From positions 107,324,501 to 107,388,500 of the forward strand of contig CM065814.1 of assembly GCA_033398695.1 (NCBI GenBank): 64,000 bases of DNA, written 5' to 3'. The notes beneath the pieces are model-generated. The model worked only from the letters and a program-made list of their open reading frames with translations. It was not told the origin of the DNA and ran no database searches. Below are positions 25,015 through 34,204 of this stretch, in pieces. Every line of letters begins with the position of its first letter. The first letter of the stretch is position 1. A program made the position numbers and the translations under genes. The DNA comes from Orobanche coerulescens. Taxonomy: Eukaryota > Streptophyta > Magnoliopsida > Lamiales > Orobanchaceae.

Positions 25015-25370
25015 TCAAGTAGGTGTATGTGGCGGGGCTGCGGATCGGTTATGTGGTGGTGACGGATGATGGTGGTGAGGCGTGGGATGGTTCCGATCGA
25101 TGTTGATGTGGTGATGGATGGTGGCGGCGCGATCCGAGCGTAGAGTTATAACAGAGGTGGTCGGATCCGAATGTGGGGGTGTGACAAAGGGGTCGGATCT
25201 AGATCCGGTGGTGATCTGTTGCGGCGGCAACTGTACGCCAAGACTGGATTTGGCGGCGCAACGGCACGAACATATCCGGTGTGTCTCGTTGGTATGGCCG
25301 AAAATCCCATCGACGGCGACATCCAATTGAGACCAGAAAAAATCAAATTCCTCCTCTGTCATCGTTGATG
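25015..25370 (-). CDS. Unassigned His/Pro-rich open frame in the young LTR element
   Basis: The frame opens inside the upstream LTR, but the first internal Met (MTEEEFDFFW) gives about 115 codons. The N-terminal part is acidic and aromatic, then CSCRCAAKSS, then a Thr/Pro/His-rich tail with runs of His. The corresponding plus strand is GGTGGTGG-rich. Composition and repeated codons suggest low coding value, and no domain is recognised. Confidence 0.2.
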
Positions 25371-26054
25371 AACCCATAGAATCGTTATGACTCCGGATAC
25401 CAACTGATGCAGCAAGCGGAAGCGTATACGTATTAATCCGTTGATTCTTAGAATATCCGGATGAATACACAAACCTGATTAACGTTTAATCCCGTTGATT
25501 CGATATGAATACCGGAAGAACAACGATAAAAACACGAACAAAGGGATAAAACCCAATATATTTCTATTTCATCCCAAGCTCCCTCACAAATGATCCTAAG
25601 ACCCCTATTTATAACATAAACCTAGGGTTTAAAGCGTGTAAGCCCTAAAAGCCCGACCTATTAACAACTAATTAAAACATAATTGAAACCCTAAACAATA
25701 GGATATAAATAATAATATAAATACAATCTAATCTCCATCAGCTTTTCTTCAAATCTTTCCAAAGGGTTGATGGATCCTTTATAGTCAAATATTCAGTTTT
25801 CAATCCTTCATCAAGGTGATGGCGGAGAAAAATCATAGCCTTTTCCTTATCTTGCTCAGAAGTTTTATTTCCTTCTTTTATGGTGTCACCAAGACCCATA
25901 GCACTAAGATGGATTTCGGCATCCAAAATCCATGCCCAATAATTCTTTCCGGTGACATCAAGTGTGTTGAATTCAAGCTTTATGAGATTCGACATTGCAA
26001 ACACTATTATGTAAAAACACAATATAAATTAATTTCACGTAACATATAAAAGAT

Positions 26055-27308
26055 GAGAAAATTATCAAATTCGTCTCGTATGTGGGACCAATTAGCAAAA
26101 AAGACCCATCTGTCTCCGGCGGACCAAAAAATGCCACATCTCCCCCCTTTTTTCGCCAATTTAGTCCTCCGTCGCAGGCCGGGGTATTTTCCGGCCATCG
26201 GAGCTAACGTGGACGACACGTGGCAAAAATAGTGGGTCCGCCTGTGGCAGACGGGGCTTTTTGGCCAATTGGTCCCATATACGGGACTAATTTGATAATT
26301 TTCTCATTATATATATATAGTTTTCAATAAATGTAATAAATATAATAAATATTAATGGCACATGATATAAAGAACTATAATTTAATTGAATTTAAATTAT
26401 TTGTAGCAAAAAAATTCTATCAAATGAAAAGTTGATGGGCGATAAAATTTTTATTTTCCGAGGGTAGAATTATTTATCAAATAAAGATTGGTAGGTTTAT
26501 TGCTTGCAAAAAAAGATTTATAGTTTGTTTGTATTTTTATGTCAGATTTTTAATAGATTTTTTTTTATATTATCCAACAAAAGAATACATTCTTGCAATA
26601 AAAGAAATAATTCTAATATCCAACAATAGATTTCTTTATTTAACATACTTTGTATTTATGTTAAAGAGCTTACTTAGTTGATTTTTTATAAAATAAAAAT
26701 AATAGTATCATTCAATCAATTTAGGAGAGAAATCGATACATTTTAAGTAAATTTAATTGATTTAGAAAATATATTTTACAAATTGATTATATGAGAAAAC
26801 TAAAATTCTGACATAAATCGATTACATAAATATTTTTTGCAATCAATAAACTTCTACGAATCTTTATTTGATAAATAATTCTACCTTCGGAAAATAAAAA
26901 ATTTATCGCTCATGAATTTTTCATTTGATAGATTTTTTTTGCCACAAATAATTTAAACTCAATTAATTTATAGTTCTTTATATCACGTGCCATTAATATT
27001 TATTATATTTATTACATGTATTGAAAAATAATTTCATATATATAATGAGAAAATTATCAAATTGATCCCGTATGTGGGACCAATTGGCCAAAAAGCCCCA
27101 TTTGTCTCAGGCGGACCCACTATTTTTGCCACGTGTCAGCCACGTGTCGTCCATGTCAGCTCCGATGACCGGAAAATACTCCGGCCGGCGACGGAGGACC
27201 AAATTAGCGAAAACAGGGGGGAGATATGGGGTTTTTTTGATCCGCAGAGACAGATGGAGCTTTTTGGCCAATTGGTCCCACATACGGGACCAATTTGATA
27301 ATTTTCTC
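26055..27308. mobile_element. Large palindromic MULE-like element, 10-bp TSD
   Basis: TATAAAAGAT occurs immediately outside both ends (26045-26054 and 27309-27318). The whole 1254 bp is an inverted repeat with arms of roughly 450 bp. The outermost 251-262 bp of each arm (26055-26305 and 27047-27308) are themselves bounded by inverted GAGAAAATTATCAAATT ends, so each looks like a complete small element. A 9-10-bp duplication and long terminal inverted repeats are Mutator-like. No transposase is encoded. It lies between the copia gag start and that element's probable LTR. Confidence 0.85.
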
Positions 27309-27318
27309 TATAAAAGAT

Positions 27319-28013
27319 ACTGGAATATTGAAGTCTAGATTTTTGATATAAGGAACACACACAAATTTTATAAATAAGACACATAATATTTAAATATCAT
27401 TTTCTCAGAGGTTTCATAATTGATAAGAAGCATAAATGATAGACAAGTAACAAAGAATATATGAATTTTTGAAATCGCAACAATAATGCGTAAATTTATA
27501 AACATTCCAGAATTTTTATAGGCCAATTTACACTAATAAATATATCTAATTTTTGAATAATAATAAATAGACAAATAAATAAGATTACATAAGCTTTCCT
27601 GATTGATATCGCAAGTAAGATTCAGAGTTAAACTCATTTTGTTTTGAATTTTAGAAATTATTAAAAACTGTCCACGACCAAAAACAGAGGGATAACAAAG
27701 GGTACATATTTTGACATATTTAGACTCGAAATTTCGAATCTGTGCAAATACGAAAGTTGTAGATATCGAAAACATCTTTCTAGAATGTCTAGAATCAACA
27801 AAAATGGATCTATAATGAATTTTATAAGATTTTTACAAGAGTGCTGATTTACAGAATTTTATGTAGAAGCATATGAATAAGCACACTTGAGTATAAGTCT
27901 ATCATGCTAAGAGGGGTTTTAGTTGTACCTTTCTTGTGAGTAGATGTTCATGTTTTGATATCGAAATCACTTTAAAATCTTAATCATGATAAAAGCAATT
28001 TGTGATGATAACG
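27319..28013. other. No gene; probable copia leader DNA
   Basis: AT-rich DNA between the palindromic element and the LTR at 28014. It contains no recognisable frame. The GATGATAACG just before 28014 fits a copia leader/LTR junction on the minus strand. Confidence 0.35.
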
Positions 28014-28020
28014 TGTTGTG

Positions 28021-28100
<80 letters not shown>

Positions 28101-28300
28101 AGATAATAGAAACGAGGGAGATTATTTTTATTGATGTGTCTAACAAGTTACAAGTAAGACTTTATATAGCCTCTCCAAATGTAAGTTACAATACAAATGA
28201 AAAGTCGAGAGTTGGATGTACTAATGAAGGGAAGTCAAGAGTTGGATGTACTAATGAAGGAAAAGGTGAAAAGCCAAGAATCATACAGCATTACATAACA
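28014..28300 (-). repeat. Probable 5' LTR of the second copia element
   Basis: It begins TGTTGTG and ends CATAACA on plus. A (TA)n(GA)n microsatellite (28022-28098) expands the LTR. A TATATAAAGTC-type box is readable on the minus strand near 28160. Within it a roughly 32-bp unit (AGAGTTGGATGTACTAATGA) is repeated twice at 28207-28262. It has the same design as the LTR at 5852-6026. Confidence 0.45.
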
Positions 28301-28420
28301 AGTAGATATATTGTGCGTACTATGTATATTTCACATTCCTGTTGTACTCAAATGAAGAATGATTTAAATTATAATTATTATTTGTTGAGCTCGTTTATGT
28401 TTTTCGTTAAACTTAAGAAA

Positions 28421-28508
28421 CCTTTTGAGCCATCAATATAATTGACCGATCTAAGCTCGAGCACCTTTTAAGCCATCAATATAATTGATGGATCTAAGCT
28501 CGAGCTTA
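28421..28508. repeat. Two-copy tandem repeat, 44-bp unit
   Basis: AGCCATCAATATAATTGA and GATCTAAGCTCGAGC occur in both consecutive units. Confidence 0.75.
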
Positions 28509-28573
28509 ACTCAATAAAAACAAACTAAAACTCAAATTCCTTAAAATTCGACTCGTTTCAGTTTATATATATA

Positions 28574-28813
28574 TTCTTTCTGTTTCGCTCAAAACTTGAG
28601 AGATGGCATATAGTTGGTGTATTTTAGGTAATGATTGGTGCAAGTAATGATGATAAATATGTGGTGGGGATGAAAAAGTAAAAAATATTGATAGTGAGTG
28701 TGTGATGGAGATTAAAGAGTAAAATATGACTGATTGATTCAATTGTATAAATATGATAAATATAAAATTTCAAAATGGACAAAAAATGATAAATGTAGAG
28801 TTTTGAGCGGAAC

Positions 28814-28868
<55 letters not shown>
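28574..28868. mobile_element. Stowaway-like MITE next to a (TA)n microsatellite
   Basis: The ends TTCTTTCTGTTTCGCTCAAA and (reversed) TTCGTTCCGCTCAAAACTCT are inverted repeats flanked by TA. A pure TA repeat follows to 28868. The centre (28574-28816) is AT-rich and non-coding. Confidence 0.7.
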
Positions 28869-28869
<1 letters not shown>

Positions 28870-30140
28870 TAAAAGATTTAGTCATATGGGTTAATGTGGA
28901 GTATTCAAGTTCTAATTCCTTTAGTTTCGAGTATATTAACCATCTCCATCGATTAGAACAAAAAAGAATACAGTTAGTTATTTGGACGAATTAAATGTAA
29001 CAATTTCGAGTCCTCCATCTTCCATTCATATTCCAACCATCTGTATTTCAAGCTTCTTCCAAAACCACCGGCTGTGATATCCAAAAACACACACAAACAT
29101 CTTTAAAAAATTTGCCCACAGCAATGGACAATCGATGAGTTCGGGTTTCAAAAATTATTGCGAAACAAGTCTACCAAATTTATGTAAGTATTCTAATCCT
29201 AATCTTAAAATTTATTTCTTTTTAATTGTTATCAAATTGTTATCAGTGAGTGAATCTGATTGATGTTTTAAATTGCATATGAGGTGTTTGATAAAATATT
29301 TCAATGACAGATTGCAGAACGGTTGTGTTAATTCGGCACAGTGGCGTGTTTAGGTAGCGGATTTGTGCTTCAAATGGCATGTAAGATGTGCAACTCATTT
29401 TAGTTTTAAATTTGTTTTTTGTTTGTTTCTTAGATTTTGGTTATATTGAAACTTGAGTATTAGTTTCAGTTTAAGTTGTCTTAAATAACAAAATCGGCAG
29501 TTGTATCATTAACGGGGAATTACAAATTAGAGGTATGTTTTAAAGAGGTAGTTTGGTGGGTTATGTCATTGTAGTGATATTTTTTTGTTTAAGATATGAT
29601 TTGCTTTGTTGATCTTAGAGTCATAGTTTTTTTTTTTTTATTTTGCAGGTTTGATTCAATCAAAATAAAGACTCCCAAACACCAGATATGGTCACTAAAT
29701 AAGCATATGTATTTGTTTTTTGCAGTTGTGATGTGTTTTAGGGGATCTGAAAAATCTTTGTGTTTGTCATACAAGTACTTTGGTCGTTGTGGTTTGGGTT
29801 ATGTTTCTTTTAATTCATATACTGATTTCCTTTGTCCTTTTTTTTCTCTTTGATATTGAATTCTTTACCATTTACAATAGCTTTGTCATGTATAATTGCT
29901 AAGTGTTATCTGCCAATTGCTTTATTGTTTATGATTATTGTTATTTGAGCTGCTTTAGTTTATGTGGTTTTATAAAATACGAGTTGCAACTCAAAATATG
30001 AAATGCGTAACGGCCCGGTGGTCGGCGTAACAATAATGTCATTTTTATATATCCCTTTTCCACTCAATCCAAAATTCTGTGGATTTAAATATGGTTACAT
30101 CTTATTTAGTATGTGACTCTTCTAACTCTAACTCCTTTAT
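28869..30140. other. No gene recognised; upstream region of the RPA70-like locus
   Basis: AT-rich sequence. The ORF at 29596 has no recognisable motif. Some splice-like TTTTGCAG sequences occur (for example 29640-29648), so untranslated exons of the downstream locus are possible but unsupported. Confidence 0.35.
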
Positions 30141-30158
30141 TTGGATACTGTTAACAGC

Positions 30159-31988
30159 ATGGCAGTGACCGAGGTTACTAGCCTGAGACCCGATGACAGA
30201 AATAGGATGATACATGCGATGGTGTACCATAAATGGGTGGCAAGAAATCCTCCATACGCAGCGCCGAAAGGTTACTGTTGCATCAACCTAGATAAACAGG
30301 TATGCTGCACCAAATGGAATAAAACTTTTGCCACTGGTAAGTCTAAACGTTCATCTGATACTGTTTTGCCACATACAGGGGCATGCAATACAAGCTAACA
30401 TGGAAGTAAATGACATTGATTACTTCACCAGAATTCTAGAATGTGGGACCGCATACCAGATATTAGATTTTGTTTGCATAGACACCGACAAATGGCAGCA
30501 AACACTTGAAAACAGCACAAGTCTCAAATTCAGCAAACACTTGAAACCATACCTGTACCGGGTTTTCCAAACCACTACTTCAACTTCATTTCATACAACC
30601 AGTTAGATTACAAAGTCGTCACACCAGAATGTAGAGCCAAAAAATGCTATCCAATTCTAACAGATCACACACAACTAATCCATTTCTTAAATTTTTAACC
30701 AAATCTTATTTTTAAGCTTTGTTTGGATCTGCATACTACATTGGATGCATTACAGGAGCAAGAGAAATGAAGGTAAGCAGAGATGCTAACAAAAGCCAAG
30801 TGGTCACACGAAAAATAGATATTGAAAAAAGTAAGTAGTTTCATAAACCCAATAAATATCTAACATATAATATATACTTTACCATGTACTTTAAATACAC
30901 TTACTTTTCTACACAAATAGTGGTAACGTTATAGAACTAACCCATGAACGAGCTGGCAAGAGATTTCGATAAAACTGCACTTGAACAGCTCGAAAAACCC
31001 GTGATAATCGCAGTCAGTTCTTGCAGAGTTTCAACGTACAGGGATAGAGGTATTGACAAAACTTTTCAAAAAAAATCCCAATTTTCAAAAAACATTAGAA
31101 ACAAAACCCTTAGAACCCAAAATGTTGTTGCAACAGATCAACAATTATCAGCGACGCTGGCGAGCTACTACTACCTCAACCCAAACATACCAGAACTTGA
31201 GCAATGCCAATCAGAGTAAGGCATCCAAATTCACACAATACTTTTAACCCAAAATTTTAATATAAACTGCACAACACCCATTCACTATATTTACTTGCAT
31301 ATGGAAAGCAGATACAGAGCAACACAACTTAAATCCTCCATTGGAGGTCAGCACATACCGAAGTGATGATGAAGAACAACAAAAAGTTAGAAACAGGATT
31401 CCTCTGTCGGTACTTCTCGAACAGAATCCGGATACTTACAAGGTCAGCTAAACTAAAGTGAAAGCCTCTTTTTTATCAACAATACATAAATGTTCAGCGC
31501 CACAGTCCATGTCGAAGGCCAATCCATTTTTTGTGTACTGATAAAACATCACAATTTTAACATAAACTACTGAAAATATATATGTTGTCAATGTAGGTTA
31601 ATGTCTTTGTACATAATAATCAAAACTTATGCGAAATTTAACGACCCATCTTACCACAATAACCGATAGATATTGCAACTTAATTTAACCAACTACTAAA
31701 ATTAACCTTATGAACAACATCTGCATAACAGTTTCTTCCACAAAAAATACGTCCTTTGTTTTCTTATTTTCTTATAAAATATTTATTTCACATAACGATA
31801 TATTATCCATGTTTGTGAATTTTTTTTTGCAGGGAGTCAGATTTACGTGTGAAGGGACAATCATTGGCATCAATACAGCAAGAAATTGGTTCTACAGATC
31901 CTGTACTATGTGCCCACGAAGAGTGACGGACGAGACTGGAATACTCGAATGTGCAGAGCACGGTGCTCAGTATAATGGTGACGAGTAG
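30159..31988 (+). pseudogene. RPA70-like single-stranded-DNA-binding protein gene, disrupted
   Basis: Exon 1 (30159-30299) encodes an OB-fold start (LRPDDRNRMIHAMVYHKWV); exon 2 (from 30379) continues with GHAIQANMEVNDIDYFTRIL and TLENSTSLKFSKH. The frame then shifts near 30540, and the PGFPNHYFNFISYNQL block is in another frame. Further blocks are IGCITGAREMK (30743 on), NELARDFDKTALEQLEKP (30944 on), and LSATLASYYYLNPNIPELEQ (31148 on). A block ending LSVLLEQNPDTYK stops at 31442. A final exon (31833-31988) carries the RPA C-terminal zinc-binding pattern CTMC...CAEH. These are the three OB folds and zinc region of RPA large subunits in correct order. The exon 2 shift and an apparent insertion before NELARD argue for a decayed gene. 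Plant Helitrons also carry such genes, but I found no Helitron ends. Confidence 0.7.
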
Positions 31989-32210
31989 ATGTTTTGTGAC
32001 TGTGTCTGTATGAAGTTTCGCAAATACTTGCTTTTTTGCGTTTTTGAGCATCGTCATACGAGTAGATGTTGACGATGCGAACCTTCATGCAGTTCTAAGC
32101 ATCTACACGATGATCCCGTGCAAACGAGCGGACTTCAACGGTTTGCGCTGAACATTACGTAAAAAATAATTTTATACAAATTGTGTGCATCGCTCGGGTC
32201 TGAATACCTC

Positions 32211-32211
<1 letters not shown>

Positions 32212-32270
<59 letters not shown>
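32212..32270. repeat. (TA)n microsatellite
   Basis: Uninterrupted TA repeat of about 29 units immediately left of the fold-back element. Confidence 0.95.
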
Positions 32271-32273
<3 letters not shown>

Positions 32274-33020
32274 TGAGTTATTCTAAAAAGGATCTTATAA
32301 TAAAAAGTGTAGGAAGGATTGTGGGAGTGACATGTGTCATCCCCCATTCCACATTATATGACATGTGTCACCCCCACCCCCCCACCCCCCACCCCCCCGC
32401 GAATTTTTTTTTTTTCCTGCCAAAATTTTTTTTTTTTTGGGCAAAAATTTTTTTTTCCCGCCAAAATTTATAAGTGCATCACAGTTATAAAGCTACTGCA
32501 TCACAATTATGATTTAATGCATTAAGGTTATAAGTTACTACATCATAGTTGATGCACTTAACTGTTAACTATGACGCAGTAACTTATAACTGCGATGCAG
32601 TAAAACTTATTATTACTGTATCACAGTTATAAAGTTAATGCATCACAATTATGATTTAGTGCATTAAGGTTACAAGTTACTGCATCATAGTTGATGCACT
32701 TAACTGTTAACTATGATGCAGTAACTTATAACTGTGATGCAGTAAAATTTATTAGTGTGATGCACCAAAACTTATAACCATGATGCACCAAAAAAATGGT
32801 GCATCACACTTATAAGTTTTTGGTGGGAAAAAAAATTTTTGGGCCCCCAATTTTTTTTTTTGGCGGGAAGTTTTTTTTTGTTGGGGGGTGGGGGGTGGGT
32901 GGGGGGGTGAGGGGTGCCACATGTCATATGATGTGGCATGATGATGTGGCAAGGTGACACATGTCACTCCCACAATCCTTCCTACACTTTTTATTATAAG
33001 ACCCTTTTTAGAATAACCCC

Positions 33021-33025
<5 letters not shown>
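32271..33025. mobile_element. Fold-back element inserted in TA microsatellite (Micron-like)
   Basis: The terminal inverted repeats of about 70 bp start GTTATTCTAAAAAGG and include AAAAGTGTAGGAAGGATTGT and GGGAGTGACATGTGTCA. The right copy is the exact reverse over long stretches. (TA)n lies on both outer sides (32212-32270, 33026-33056). Inside are C-rich and G-rich mirrored tracts (about 32370-32397 and 32882-32911) and two 142-bp tandem units (32475-32616, 32617-32758), each holding inverted TGCATCA/TGATGCA words. No coding sequence. Insertion of short elements into TA microsatellites is known for rice Micron elements; homology to them is not established here. Confidence 0.8.
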
Positions 33026-33056
<31 letters not shown>

Positions 33057-33062
<6 letters not shown>

Positions 33063-33345
33063 GGATCAAATGAGAATGGCTTATTGAATAGGAAATAAGA
33101 ATAAATTTGAGCCTTCGATTTTTGAGTGATCTGCGGTCCAGATTAGATTATGCATAAAAAATATATGCATTTCATGCCATTAAATGTCAAGTACTAAAAT
33201 TATGCATTATATGCATCATAATATAGATGCATTAAAACAATGCATTCAATACATAAGTTTTCATGGGAATAAATCTTGACGATTCATTTAATCAAAATTT
33301 ATATATCAAATTCACTCTTATTTCTTAACTTAAAATCCATTATCA
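33057..33345. mobile_element. AT-rich MITE adjoining the TA microsatellite
   Basis: The left part (AATGAGAATGGCTTATTG, GGAAATAAGAATAAATTTG) is matched in inverted form near 33315-33345 (ATTCACTCTTATTTCTTAAC). Its left end resembles the MITE at 16281, including GAGA/GAATAAGAAT words and the wording around CCTT(T/C)GATT. I infer the same family. Confidence 0.5.
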
Positions 33346-33539
33346 CAAGAACCAATCACACACACATTCAAAATAATTGACTCAATCCCTAGGACGAGTT
33401 CCTAAATTTATGACCAATAGTGGTGCATAATTGAGCGTCATAAAAAAATGACACCTTTTTGTCAAAACAAAGTAATTTTCTGCAATAAAAAAATCATCAT
33501 ATATAATAAACAAAAATCAGATTTATTAACCAAGGAACC

Positions 33540-33725
33540 ACCACTACATACCGCAGGAACCACTAAAAACCTTCAGATGCTTTTGGTTGTCAGGATCTAC
33601 AGCAGGCCAGGGAAATAACAAGCGGCCATTTCTGTTTGACCAACAGCTGGCCTAGGAAATAACAAGGATATGAAGGATGTCAAGGATGCCTGTGACCTAC
33701 ATCTGGCCTATGAAATAACAAAAAG
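33540..33725. repeat. Triplicate CTGGCCTAtGAAATAACAA motif
   Basis: CAGGCCAGGGAAATAACAAG (about 33604), CTGGCCTAGGAAATAACAAG (about 33648) and CTGGCCTATGAAATAACAAA (about 33703) occur at spacings of 44-55 bp, each preceded by a (C)ATC or AACAG(C) context. Spacers are not related. Function unknown. Confidence 0.55.
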
Positions 33726-33927
33726 CATCCTGCAGTCCTGTAGACCGGTACCATCCAAAAAGTAGATTGATGGTGTATAAACCATACAACCCTTTCACTA
33801 TCTCTCATATTTCAAATCACCCATCACTTTCAATCACTACATTACTAAACATATCATCAAATCACCTTGCATCATTATATTTCCATCTTATTATGAGTTT
33901 CAGTTATATTCTCAAAATATACTATTA

Positions 33928-34202
33928 CTTCCTCTGTTCCAGTCGAAGTGCAATATTTGAAACAATTTTGGTATATTTTAGGAGAATGACTGAATGTGAT
34001 AGATGTGTAAGTTTTGTAAGTATTGATGGTGAATATGTGGTGTATATTAAAAGATAAAAGATATCGATGATGAGTATACAATTGAGATCAAAAAAATAAA
34101 AATGTGATTATTTGATGTGATTAAATGTATTTAATGAAACATAATACTTCTAAATGGACATTTTCTTGGACGAAATGTAGCACTTCAGGCGAACGAAGAT
34201 AG
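33928..34202. mobile_element. Stowaway-like MITE
   Basis: The ends CTTCCTCTGTTCCAGTCGAA and (reversed) CTATCTTCGTTCGCCTGAAG are inverted repeats flanked by TA (33926-33927, 34203-34204). The GAAGTG/CACTTC inner extension pairs as well. Non-coding centre. Confidence 0.75.
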
Positions 34203-34204
34203 TA

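Larger units (their letters stand above)
24091..25740 (-). mobile_element. Young short LTR retroelement nested in copia gag
   Basis: Two 336-bp direct LTRs (24091-24426 and 25405-25740) begin TGATGCAGC and end CTCCATCA. By eye they differ at only two positions. GCTTT flanks both sides (24086-24090 and 25741-25745), a perfect 5-bp target duplication that interrupts the copia gag. On the minus strand a TATAAATAGGGG box lies in the LTR. Just inside the upstream LTR is TTGGTATCCGGAG, a methionine-tRNA-type primer-binding site, and a purine tract (AAAGAGGGAGAGAA) abuts the other LTR. The roughly 980-bp interior has no gag, RT or integrase that I recognise, so mobilisation must have been in trans. 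Confidence 0.92.
22687..25995 (-). pseudogene. Second Ty1/copia remnant: gag and protease region
   Basis: On the minus strand the UBN2-type gag starts at 25995 (MSNLIKLEF, then DAEIHL, IFLRHHLDEGLK) and is interrupted at 25740 by a younger LTR element. It resumes at 24090 with the DDQKTVI-like and HLRLQD regions and reaches an Arg/Gly-rich tail at 23728-23600. The protease/pre-integrase region follows at 23073-22755, with a copia protease-type CLADSATTH active site and RNLLSFKDIHRNGYHIET. Several stops occur in the gag half. The element is truncated at about 22690, so integrase and RT are absent. It is of the same family type as the remnant at 1-3560. Its 5' LTR is probably 28014-28300. Confidence 0.82.

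Noticed and set aside
28734..28994. ORF with a long Ile/Tyr alternation
   Set aside because: Translation of a (TA)n microsatellite; the same applies to parts of the ORFs at 32135-32347 and 32752-33069.
30000..32200. Complete Helitron around the RPA-like gene
   Set aside because: No convincing 5' TC start, 3' CTRR hairpin end or Rep/helicase sequence found in the window.
33600..33725. CRISPR-like pattern of three short repeats with spacers
   Set aside because: Plant nuclear context, imperfect repeats, unequal spacers and no cas genes.
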